NCBI GenBank assembly: GCA_913052425.1
Contig: CAJXEG010000082.1
Coordinates: forward strand, 1 to 6,081
From: an uncultured Flavobacteriaceae bacterium
GTDB taxonomy: Bacteria; Bacteroidota; Bacteroidia; Flavobacteriales; Flavobacteriaceae
DNA length: 6,081 nucleotides
Direction: 5' to 3'
Position 1 is the first letter of the stretch, and each line of letters begins with the position of its first letter. Made by a program: the position numbers and the translations under genes. Positions 1-6,081 of the stretch are shown here, in pieces. Under the pieces are notes generated by a model. That model saw only the letters and a program-made list of their open reading frames with translations. It was not told the origin of the DNA and did not search any database.

Positions 1-60
1 AGTGGAAGTAATGCAGCCGATAGAGATAGTCTTGGGGTTTTCAATTTAATATTATTTTAA
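1..60 (+). other. possible 3' end of an upstream plus-strand gene (very uncertain)
   Basis: Reading frame 1 is open from the window edge to a TAA at 58-60 and would encode 19 residues ending in LGVFNLILF. A hydrophobic ending with a terminal Phe would suit an outer-membrane beta-barrel protein, but 19 residues cannot identify a family. Frame 2 is also open, to a TAA at 46-48, so an open frame here is weak evidence. The stretch could equally be plain intergenic DNA. Confidence 0.2.
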
Positions 61-90
61 AAGTACAATTTACCCTTTTTTTACAACTGC

Positions 91-126
91 TTTGATCAAT
101 CTTAAACCCTAACTTTTGTATTTTTG
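91..126 (+). promoter_or_regulatory. candidate Bacteroidota-type promoter of lpdA
   Basis: TATTTTTG at 119-126 matches the Bacteroidota -7 consensus TAnnTTTG at every defined position. A TTTG at 91-94 can serve as the -33 element. The 24-nt spacer is slightly longer than the usual range of about 17-23. A second near match, TAACTTTTG at 110-118, gives a 15-nt spacer and is less good. A start of transcription near 133 would leave a leader of only about 16 nt. The bases just before the ATG (131-148) are A/T-rich with no Shine-Dalgarno motif, which is normal for this phylum. No operator was recognised. Confidence 0.4.
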
Positions 127-148
127 ACAGTAAATCGAAATTTAAACT

Positions 149-1549
149 ATGCAATCATTTGATGTTGCCATAATTGGATCGGGCCCTGGAGGCTATGTAG
201 CTGCCATTCGTTGTGCTCAGTTAGGGATGAAAACTGCCCTTATAGAAAAATACAATACTCTGGGAGGAACCTGCCTTAATGTGGGCTGTATTCCCTCAAA
301 ATCCCTATTGGATTCATCTCACCATTACGAAGATGCCGTTAAGCATTTTGAAGAACACGGTATTGAAATTCCTGGAGAGGTCAAGGTCAATTTGGAAAAA
401 ATGATTGCCCGTAAAGCCTCTGTGGTCGAACAAACCACCAAAGGCATCGATTTTTTGATGGATAAGAACAAAGTAAGTGTATTCAATGGCTTGGGGTCTT
501 TTAAAGATGCCACTACCATTCATATAGCAGGGGAGAAGTCCGAAGACATTACTGCCAAAAATATTATTATTGCCACTGGATCCAAGCCCGAAAGCTTGCC
601 CTTTATTAATATCGACAAGGAACGCATCATCACTTCAACCGAGGCTTTGGAGTTGAAGGAAATTCCCAAACACATGATCGTCATCGGTGGAGGCGTTATC
701 GGTTTAGAATTGGGACAGGTATACAAAAGACTTGGAGCCGAGGTCTCTGTTATAGAATATGCCGACCGTATCACACCGGTGATGGACAGCGCACTTTCCC
801 GTGAATTGACCAAGGTGATGAAAAAGCAAAAAATAAAATTCTATTTGTCGCATCAAGTCAATAAAGTAGAGCGCAATGGAGACACAATTACCGTGACTGC
901 CTTGGACAAAAAAGGGGAGGAGGTCAATTTAGAAGGGGATTATTGTTTGGTTTCTGTTGGTCGAAAACCCTATACCGATGGATTAAATGCAGAAGCGGCT
1001 GGCGTAAAACTTACCGACCGCGGTCAGATTGAAGTGAATGAGCATCTGCAAACTTCTGCTTCAAACATCTACGCCATTGGCGATGTCGTTCGAGGTGCCA
1101 TGCTGGCGCACAAAGCTGAGGAGGAAGGGGTAATGGTGGCAGAAATATTGGCTGGACAAAAGCCTCACATTGATTACAACCTTATCCCCAATGTAATCTA
1201 TACCTGGCCTGAAGTGGCTGCCGTAGGCAAAACCGAGGAGGAACTCAAATCAGCGGGGGTCAACTATAAAAGTGGACAGTTTCCCATGCGTGCCTTGGGG
1301 CGTTCCCGTGCCAGTGGTGATACCGATGGTTTTATCAAAATTTTGGCCGATGCCCAAACGGATGAGGTACTCGGTGTTCATATGATCGGAGCCCGTGTGG
1401 CCGATTTGATTGCCGAAGCGGTGGTGGCCATGGAATTTCGTGCCTCTGCCGAGGACATCGCCCGTATGAGCCACTCTCATCCCACCTATGCCGAAGCGGT
1501 AAAAGAGGCTGCATTGGCAGCCTCAGAAAATCGACCTCTGCACATTTAG
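149..1549 (+). CDS. lpdA: dihydrolipoyl dehydrogenase (E3)
   Basis: This 466-residue flavoprotein reoxidises the dihydrolipoyl group of 2-oxoacid dehydrogenase complexes (pyruvate, 2-oxoglutarate, branched-chain) and of the glycine cleavage system, passing electrons through a disulfide and FAD to NAD+ in the cytoplasm. The FAD-binding GSGPGG lies at 10-15. The redox disulfide motif GGTCLNVGCIPSK spans 39-51, with Cys42 and Cys47. The NAD-binding glycines are at 180-182 (IGGGVIGLE). A second FAD contact, IGD, is at 310-312. The C-terminal dimerisation domain carries the catalytic HPTYAE, His444 and Glu449, which completes the active site of the partner subunit. All key residues are present and the length is normal for the family. 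The ATG at 149 puts the FAD motif at the usual distance from the N terminus. The gene stands alone here, with no E1 or E2 gene beside it, so it may serve several complexes. Its last codons also contain a hairpin that probably serves the opposite strand. Confidence 0.97.
   Translation: MQSFDVAIIGSGPGGYVAAIRCAQLGMKTALIEKYNTLGGTCLNVGCIPSKSLLDSSHHYEDAVKHFEEHGIEIPGEVKVNLEKMIARKASVVEQTTKGIDFLMDKNKVSVFNGLGSFKDATTIHIAGEKSEDITAKNIIIATGSKPESLPFINIDKERIITSTEALELKEIPKHMIVIGGGVIGLELGQVYKRLGAEVSVIEYADRITPVMDSALSRELTKVMKKQKIKFYLSHQVNKVERNGDTITVTALDKKGEEVNLEGDYCLVSVGRKPYTDGLNAEAAGVKLTDRGQIEVNEHLQTSASNIYAIGDVVRGAMLAHKAEEEGVMVAEILAGQKPHIDYNLIPNVIYTWPEVAAVGKTEEELKSAGVNYKSGQFPMRALGRSRASGDTDGFIKILADAQTDEVLGVHMIGARVADLIAEAVVAMEFRASAEDIARMSHSHPTYAEAVKEAALAASENRPLHI
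1501..1524 (-). terminator. probable intrinsic terminator of the arg operon, inside lpdA
   Basis: Read on the minus strand, a perfect 8-bp stem GAGGCTGC/GCAGCCTC (1524-1517 with 1512-1505) closes a 4-nt loop and is followed at once by TTTT (1504-1501). It begins 30 nt after the argH stop codon, where a terminator would be expected. The stem has six G/C pairs in eight. On the plus strand the same hairpin is followed by AGAAAATC, with no U-run, so it should work mainly for the arg operon. The U-run of four is short, so efficiency may be moderate. It lies over lpdA codons 453-459 (Glu-Ala-Ala-Leu-Ala-Ala-Ser). Confidence 0.6.
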
Positions 1550-1554
1550 TTATT

Positions 1555-2841
1555 TTATTGCTGAAAAGCCTTTTCCATTTTAGATCGAATGGCTTCCAAA
1601 GTCAGATTCCCCAGACTTCCCAAGTGAGTATGGGATAAATTTTTGTGGGGTTGGTAGTCATCACTGGCAATTTTTTCTCCCATCTTTTTGTAAGCATCTC
1701 TAAAAGGCATCCCCTCCTTGACCCATTCGTTTAGCGTATCAACGCTAAAAACATATTGGTATTTAGGGTCGTCCAAAATATTTTCTTTGACTTGTATTTC
1801 CTTTAAACTGAAAGTAAAAAGATCCAAACAAGCTTTGAGTTTATTGATGGCTTCAATGATGGGGCCTTTGGCGAGTTGCATTTCTCTGTGATAGCCAGAG
1901 GGTAAATTGGCCATGAGTAAAGCCAACTGATTGGGCAGTCCCTGAAGGAGATTACATTTGCCTCTGATGAGTTCAAACACATCGGGGTTTTTCTTATGCG
2001 GCATGATACTGGATCCTGTGGTCAACTCCTCAGGAAAACTGATAAAGTTGTACTCTTGCCCCATATAAAGACAGATGTCCATTGCCATTTTGGAAAGCGT
2101 AGTGGCCAAAGCCGCCATAGCGGTAGCAGTAGTTTTTTCAGCCTTTCCTCTACTCATCTGGGCCGCAATCACATTGTATTTTAAATCGGCAAAGCCCAAA
2201 CTTTCGGTGGTGGCTTTTCTGTCAATAGGAAATGAACTCCCAAAACCTGCGGCACTTCCCAATGGATTTTGATCCACTACTTGATGAGCTGCATTGAGCA
2301 AGGTCATGTCATCGACCAGAGTTTCGGCATAGGCAGAGAACCAAAGTCCAAAAGAAGATGGCATGGCCACCTGAAAATGGGTATATCCTGGCAATAAATG
2401 ATCCTTGTGCTGATCGGCCAAATCCATCAATAACCTAAAAAAGCTGTGCGTGAGTCCTTTAATCGTCTCAATCTCGGCCTTAAGATACAAATGAAGGGCC
2501 ACCAATACCTGATCGTTTCTTGATCTGGCGGTATGTATTTTTTTACCTAAATCCCCAAGCTTTTGTGTCAGTACATATTCGATTTTGGAATGCATGTCTT
2601 CAAACTCGGTTTCGATAACAAAATCTCCATTTTCGGCATCGGTTTTTAGTTCTTCCAACACCTCGACGATCTGATCGGATTCTTCTTGCGATAAAACCCC
2701 AATTTTGGCTAACATTTGCGCATGGGCTATGGAAGCTTGGCAGTCATAGGCAGCCAAATAGAGATCATATTCTCGATCTTTTCCCACCGTAAAATGGTCT
2801 ATTTTTTCGTGTGGAGCTTGGTTTTTTTGCCAGAGTTTCAT
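1555..2841 (-). CDS. argH: argininosuccinate lyase
   Basis: This enzyme splits argininosuccinate into arginine and fumarate, the last step of arginine synthesis, as a cytoplasmic homotetramer of the fumarase/aspartase superfamily. Visible motifs are TARSRNDQV (104-112), GYTHFQ (152-157) with the conserved Thr-His pair, NPLGSAAGFG (192-201), and the superfamily signature GSSIMPHKKNP (276-286), whose flexible loop holds the catalytic serine (Ser277 or Ser278 by position). The C-terminal part (about 360-428) keeps the small helical domain. At 428 residues it is shorter than the roughly 460 of E. coli ArgH. The usual N-terminal LWGGRF reads LWQKNQ here, and His replaces the commoner Gln in the signature loop; both look like lineage features, since the catalytic motifs are intact. 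It is the last gene of the arg operon, starting 2 nt after the argE stop with no Shine-Dalgarno motif. Confidence 0.96.
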   Translation of the reverse strand: MKLWQKNQAPHEKIDHFTVGKDREYDLYLAAYDCQASIAHAQMLAKIGVLSQEESDQIVEVLEELKTDAENGDFVIETEFEDMHSKIEYVLTQKLGDLGKKIHTARSRNDQVLVALHLYLKAEIETIKGLTHSFFRLLMDLADQHKDHLLPGYTHFQVAMPSSFGLWFSAYAETLVDDMTLLNAAHQVVDQNPLGSAAGFGSSFPIDRKATTESLGFADLKYNVIAAQMSRGKAEKTTATAMAALATTLSKMAMDICLYMGQEYNFISFPEELTTGSSIMPHKKNPDVFELIRGKCNLLQGLPNQLALLMANLPSGYHREMQLAKGPIIEAINKLKACLDLFTFSLKEIQVKENILDDPKYQYVFSVDTLNEWVKEGMPFRDAYKKMGEKIASDDYQPHKNLSHTHLGSLGNLTLEAIRSKMEKAFQQ

Positions 2842-2843
2842 GC

Positions 2844-3899
2844 TTAAAGTATTTTTCCTAAAAGTTCAATATAAATTTTTACTGCCTCTTCGATCTCATG
2901 CACAAAGATGTACTCATTGGCTGAGTGTGATCTTGTAGATAATCCGGGACCCATTTTGAGCGATGGACATTGAAGTGCTGCTTGATCCGATAGGGTAGGA
3001 GAACCATAGGTTTTTCTTCCCAAGGCAATTCCTGCCTGAACCAATTCATGATCCATTCCTATGGAAGAAGAATTGAGATGCAACGACCTTGGTGTCATTT
3101 CACAGGGGGCAGCCTCGGTGAGTATCTTGGCCAATTCTTCATTGCTGTATTGGTCGTTGACCCTTACGTCCACTACCAAATCTACGCTTGCAGGAACCAC
3201 ATTGTGTTCTTTTCCTGCATTGATCTGGGTGACTGTGATTTTGACATCTCCCAAAAAGTCGGATTGTTTTTCCAAGGAGAAGTTTTGAAACCATTCCAAT
3301 ACTTTGGGGAGTTTCATAATGGGGTTGTCGTCGTTGGGGTGTGCGGCATGTCCAGGAGTCCCTTTGATGACTCCGTCAAAAACCAATAAACCTTTTTCGG
3401 CTACCGCCAAATGCATTTCTGTGGGCTCACCTACTATGGCCACGTCGATTTTGGGTAAGTGAGAGAGCAGCCCTCTAAGACTGTCTTGTCCCGCAATTTC
3501 TTCCTCTGCCGAGGCAGCGATGATTAGATTGTATTTTGGATTTTGTGCATCATAGTAGTGGGTAAACAAAGCAATAAGAGAAACCAAGGCCCCTCCAGCA
3601 TCATTACTTCCTAGGCCGTATAGTTTTCCATCCTCGATTTTGGACTCAAACGGATCGTTGGTATAGGCCGCATTGGGCTGAACCGTGTCGTGATGAGAAT
3701 TGAGTAATAGGGTAGGTTTTTGGGGGTCAAAACCTTTGTTTTGTGCCCAAATATTATTTCCCGATCGCTGATATGGAATGCCGTAATAGTCAAACCATTG
3801 TCCAATCCTGTCGGCAGTTTTGTCCTCCTCTTGTGAAAAAGAGGGAATGGCAATCAAATCCTTCAATAAATCAATCGCTGCTGCGCTAAGCTCATTCAT
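2844..3899 (-). CDS. argE: M20-family N-acylcitrulline/N-acylornithine deacylase (ArgE type)
   Basis: A 351-residue zinc amidohydrolase of peptidase family M20. Predicted metal ligands are all in place: His69 and Asp71 in SHHDTV, bridging Asp100 in GSNDAGG, the EEE at 132-134 with the likely general base Glu133 and ligand Glu134, Glu158 in GEPT, and His325 near the C terminus (SHSANEY). The inserted dimerisation domain runs from about 165 to 275 and contains GTPGHAAHP. Since the neighbouring carbamoyltransferase is of the N-acylornithine type, the likely substrate is N-acetyl- or N-succinylcitrulline, giving free citrulline for ArgG. M20 enzymes are hard to tell apart by sequence (ArgE, DapE, LysK and others), and the assignment rests on the operon. 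If the acyl group is succinyl, the enzyme would be a desuccinylase, a reaction shared with DapE relatives. The ATG overlaps the end of argB by 8 nt. Confidence 0.88.
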   Translation of the reverse strand: MNELSAAAIDLLKDLIAIPSFSQEEDKTADRIGQWFDYYGIPYQRSGNNIWAQNKGFDPQKPTLLLNSHHDTVQPNAAYTNDPFESKIEDGKLYGLGSNDAGGALVSLIALFTHYYDAQNPKYNLIIAASAEEEIAGQDSLRGLLSHLPKIDVAIVGEPTEMHLAVAEKGLLVFDGVIKGTPGHAAHPNDDNPIMKLPKVLEWFQNFSLEKQSDFLGDVKITVTQINAGKEHNVVPASVDLVVDVRVNDQYSNEELAKILTEAAPCEMTPRSLHLNSSSIGMDHELVQAGIALGRKTYGSPTLSDQAALQCPSLKMGPGLSTRSHSANEYIFVHEIEEAVKIYIELLGKIL

Positions 3900-4674
3900 C
3901 CTTTAGTGTTAGAGTGGTGTGTTGGGAAATTCCCGCTATCATTTTTGGCGCTCCAATTTTAACTTCATTTACGCCATTTGCCAAAGCATCAAAACAGTTG
4001 TCAATTTTGGGAATCATTCCCGAATGAATGACTTGAGCTGTTTTTAAGTTCTTGTATTTTTGGGGGGTGATGGTTTCAATCACACTACCGTCGTCATCGA
4101 TGTTTTCCAAAACGCCTTGCTTTTCAAAACAATACCATAAAGATACTTCAAAAGATTGCGATAAACTTTGTGCCAAGGTGGCGGCTATGGTGTCGGCATT
4201 GGTGTTGAGCAATTGTCCTTTTTGGTCGTGGGTAATGGCACAACAAACAGGAGTGTATCCTCCCTTGAGCAACATTTGAATCAAAGCGTTATTGACACCA
4301 ACTACATCCCCTACAAAACCGTAATCGATAGATTTTACCGGTCTTTTTACTGCTTGAATGGCGTTGCCATCGGCTCCGGAAAGTCCCAAGGCGTTGCACC
4401 CTAAATTTTGCAATTGGGCCACAATGTTTTTATTGATTTTACCCCCATAAAGCATGGTGATAATATCGAGGTTTTGAGCATCGGTGATCCTTCTGCCTTC
4501 GACCATTTGAACGGGTATGTCCATTTTTTCGGCCATGTCAGTGGCTTTTTTACCCCCTCCGTGAACCAAAATCTTGGAACCTTGCATTTGGGCAAAGTCG
4601 GTCAGGAAGGACTGCAGTGCTGCTGCATCCTCAATGACGTTTCCTCCGATCTTGACCACCGATAGTTTATCCAT
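3892..4674 (-). CDS. argB: N-acylglutamate kinase (acetyl- or succinylglutamate kinase)
   Basis: This 260-residue amino-acid kinase phosphorylates the gamma-carboxylate of N-acylglutamate with ATP, the step before ArgC. Lys8 and the glycines of KIGGN (8-12) match the ATP-phosphate site. HGGGK (38-42) is the glycine loop, EGRR (59-62) the acyl-glutamate arginine site, NTNAD (157-161) the substrate and magnesium region, and HSGMIPK (217-223) supplies the second lysine (Lys223). The protein begins directly at the kinase core, like E. coli ArgB, and lacks the N-terminal helix by which hexameric, arginine-inhibited forms bind arginine. Direct feedback inhibition is therefore unlikely, if the ATG at 4674 is the true start; the position of Lys8 supports it. 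The start overlaps the argF' end by 8 nt and the stop overlaps argE by 8 nt. Whether the acyl group is acetyl or succinyl cannot be read from this protein alone. Confidence 0.93.
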   Translation of the reverse strand: MDKLSVVKIGGNVIEDAAALQSFLTDFAQMQGSKILVHGGGKKATDMAEKMDIPVQMVEGRRITDAQNLDIITMLYGGKINKNIVAQLQNLGCNALGLSGADGNAIQAVKRPVKSIDYGFVGDVVGVNNALIQMLLKGGYTPVCCAITHDQKGQLLNTNADTIAATLAQSLSQSFEVSLWYCFEKQGVLENIDDDGSVIETITPQKYKNLKTAQVIHSGMIPKIDNCFDALANGVNEVKIGAPKMIAGISQHTTLTLKDE

Positions 4675-5614
4675 TTTCCAACAGTTGTTTTAAGACCGAT
4701 TGGGCCGAGAAAATTCTGTTTTGGGATTGTTGAATGACCAGAGCATTGGGACTGTCGAGCACGCCATCGGCGGCAACAATATTTCTTCTAATGGGAAGAC
4801 AGTGCATGAACTTTCCATCGTTGGTCCTTTGCATTTTTTCAGGTGTAATCATCCATTCGTCATCTGTTCTGAGGATTTGCCCATACTGTTCGTAGGAACA
4901 CCAGTTTTTGGTATAGACAAAGTCGGCTCCCTCCATAGCTTTTTCTTGATCGGTGGTGCATGTGATCCCTTCAGTAATTTTAGGGTTCAGGGCATAACCT
5001 TCGGGATGGGCAATGATGAAATCGGCATCCATATGTTTCATCATTTTGGTAAAAGAATTTCCAACTGCATGAGGAAGTGCTTTGGGATGAGGAGCCCAAC
5101 TCAATACGACTTTGGGTTTGTGGGCGGGTTGAAATTCCTTGATCGTAATGGCATCAGCCAAGGCTTGCAGAGGATGTGCAGTTGCACTTTCCATGTTGAT
5201 GATGGGTACAGAAGCGTATTTGGCAAAGCTTCTCAATACGATTTCGGCCTCATCTTTTTCTTTGTCAGATAGGGATGCAAAAGCCCTAATGGCCACCATA
5301 TCACAATATTGGGAAACTACAGCAGCAGCTTCCTTAACATGTTCTGATCTCAGTCCACTCATCTTGGTGCCGTCTTCAAATTCCAATGCCCAAGACTCCT
5401 GACTAAAATTCATAACCATGGTTGGAAGTCCTAGGTTTTGGGCTGCCTTTTGGGTACTCAATCGGGTTCTAAGACTTGGATTGAAAAATAAAAGCCCTAG
5501 GGTTTTGCCTTTACCCATCGCATCCCATTTTGTGGGTTGATTTTTCAGCTCCATTGCCAAATCCAAGGTTTGGTGAAAGTCGGGCAAATCCGCTAAGGTG
5601 ATAAAATGTTTCAT
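4667..5614 (-). CDS. argF': N-acylornithine carbamoyltransferase, probably N-succinylornithine type
   Basis: A 315-residue transcarbamylase that transfers the carbamoyl group to the delta-amino group of an N-acylated ornithine, giving N-acylcitrulline. The carbamoyl-phosphate site is FNPSLRTR (44-51), with Ser47, Arg49, Thr50 and Arg51. HPLQ lies at 147-150, and HCLPIRR at 271-277 holds the conserved Cys272. Instead of the ornithine-binding SMG loop of true ornithine carbamoyltransferases it has TKNW (235-238), and Trp75 is present; both are features of the acylornithine family. From memory it aligns without gaps over the first 100 residues with the Bacteroides fragilis enzyme. At the position that sets acyl specificity (Pro90 in Bacteroides, Glu92 in Xanthomonas) it has Ser90. 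The lysine carboxylated in the Xanthomonas enzyme (Lys302) corresponds to Val280. Both lean toward succinylornithine. The ATG overlaps the argD stop in an ATGA, a typical coupling arrangement. Confidence 0.92.
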   Translation of the reverse strand: MKHFITLADLPDFHQTLDLAMELKNQPTKWDAMGKGKTLGLLFFNPSLRTRLSTQKAAQNLGLPTMVMNFSQESWALEFEDGTKMSGLRSEHVKEAAAVVSQYCDMVAIRAFASLSDKEKDEAEIVLRSFAKYASVPIINMESATAHPLQALADAITIKEFQPAHKPKVVLSWAPHPKALPHAVGNSFTKMMKHMDADFIIAHPEGYALNPKITEGITCTTDQEKAMEGADFVYTKNWCSYEQYGQILRTDDEWMITPEKMQRTNDGKFMHCLPIRRNIVAADGVLDSPNALVIQQSQNRIFSAQSVLKQLLENG

Positions 5615-6081
5615 AGTAAATCTTCTAATGCATCAAAGAGCTGATCAAAATGTGCTTTTTGAACGGTCAATGGCGGAAGGATTCGCAATACATTTTTGTT
5701 GCTGCTGCCTCCGGTAAATATGTGTTTTTCATAGATGAGCCTTTTTCTTAAAGGTCCGACCTCAAAGTCAAATTCCAATCCGAGCATCAGTCCGCGTCCT
5801 TTGATCTTGGCTCCTTTTATTTTTTCCCCCTTGCTTCTGAAATAGATTTCCATTTCTTTGGCATGTTGTTGGAGCTTATCTTTTTTTATGATTTCCAAAA
5901 CTGCCAATGAGGCACAACAGGCCAGGTGATTTCCTCCAAAGGTAGTTCCCAGCATCCCGTATTTGGGTTTGACATCTGGATGAACCAATATTCCTCCTAT
6001 GGGAAAGCCATTGCCCATTCCTTTGGCCATGGTAATCACATGTGGTTTGATGTTGTTGTTTTGAAAAGCAAAAAAGGTTCC
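5611..6081 (-). CDS. argD: N-acylornithine aminotransferase, C-terminal part (cut by window edge)
   Basis: The frame is open from the window edge and encodes 156 residues, roughly the C-terminal 40% of a class III PLP aminotransferase of about 380 residues. It interconverts N-acylornithine and N-acylglutamate semialdehyde, using glutamate and 2-oxoglutarate. The Schiff-base lysine is in ITMAKGMGNG, residue 20 of the visible part (codon 6024-6022). GTTFGGNH (45-52) carries the threonine that contacts the PLP phosphate of the partner subunit. LRILPPL (132-138) holds the arginine that binds substrate carboxylates. A GTG at 6039 inside the frame is an internal valine, not the start. The gene ends in the TGA of an ATGA shared with argF'. 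Class III aminotransferases also include ornithine and GABA enzymes; the operon decides for ArgD. It may also serve lysine synthesis as succinyl-diaminopimelate aminotransferase, as in E. coli, but nothing here shows that. Confidence 0.93.
   Translation of the reverse strand, partial: GTFFAFQNNNIKPHVITMAKGMGNGFPIGGILVHPDVKPKYGMLGTTFGGNHLACCASLAVLEIIKKDKLQQHAKEMEIYFRSKGEKIKGAKIKGRGLMLGLEFDFEVGPLRKRLIYEKHIFTGGSSNKNVLRILPPLTVQKAHFDQLFDALEDLL

Noticed and set aside
59..82. A/T-rich pairing (AAAAGTA with TAC..TTTT) running into seven Ts, a possible terminator of an upstream gene.
   Set aside because: The stem has a single G-C pair and a 2-nt bulge; the T-run alone is not evidence in a sequence this A/T-rich.
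1561..1574. Small inverted repeat GAAAA/TTTTC just after the lpdA stop.
   Set aside because: The stem is almost all A-T with a 3-nt loop, so it is unlikely to be stable.
1618..1644. Plus-strand hairpin TCCCA/TGGGA followed by TTTTT inside the 3' end of argH, a possible lpdA terminator.
   Set aside because: The stem is only 5 bp with an 8-nt loop, and 4 nt separate it from the T-run; such patterns occur by chance in A/T-rich DNA. It is the best lpdA terminator candidate I saw, but too weak to list.
3048..3389. A 113-codon open frame on the plus strand opposite argE.
   Set aside because: It is antisense to a well-supported M20 gene and its translation shows no domain or plausible start context.
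4700..5272. A 190-codon open frame on the plus strand opposite argF'.
   Set aside because: It lies entirely antisense to a gene with complete family motifs, has low-complexity His/Phe/Gly-rich composition typical of a shadow frame, and resembles no family I know.
6037..6039. GTG as the start codon of a short aminotransferase-like protein.
   Set aside because: The frame continues upstream to the window edge with residues that fit ArgD (GTFFAFQ...), and the PLP lysine lies only five residues after this GTG, so it is an internal valine.

Overview
The window carries six genes in two convergent transcription units and fits a Bacteroidota genome, most likely in or near the Flavobacteriia. The evidence is the gene content and order (argD-argF'-argB-argE-argH), an ArgF of the N-acylornithine (not ornithine) carbamoyltransferase family, the lack of clear Shine-Dalgarno sequences at starts, a TAnnTTTG-type promoter element before the plus-strand gene, and protein sequences that resemble flavobacterial homologues from memory. 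I ran no database search.

Layout. Bases 1-148 hold an unassigned upstream end and the probable promoter of lpdA. Bases 149-1549 (+) encode dihydrolipoyl dehydrogenase, the E3 flavoenzyme shared by 2-oxoacid dehydrogenase and glycine cleavage complexes. From 6081 down to 1555 the minus strand is one compact arginine operon: argD (its N-terminal part lies beyond the window), argF', argB, argE and argH. Four neighbouring pairs overlap by 4 or 8 nt or are 2 nt apart, so the genes are almost certainly co-transcribed and translationally coupled. lpdA and argH meet tail to tail with 5 nt between their stop codons.

Pathway. ArgB phosphorylates N-acylglutamate; ArgC (not in the window) reduces it; ArgD transaminates to N-acylornithine; ArgF' carbamoylates this to N-acylcitrulline; ArgE removes the acyl group to give citrulline; ArgG (not in the window) and ArgH finish arginine. 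This is the acylated-citrulline variant known from Xanthomonas (acetyl) and Bacteroides (succinyl). The residue at the specificity position of ArgF' is Ser90, not Glu, which leans toward the succinyl form.

Most useful observations: the succinyl/acetyl question in ArgF', and a perfect 8-bp hairpin plus U-run lying inside the last codons of lpdA, which looks like the arginine operon's terminator embedded in the opposite gene. I saw no mobile element, CRISPR array, RNA gene or unknown defence-like system; the region is core metabolism.
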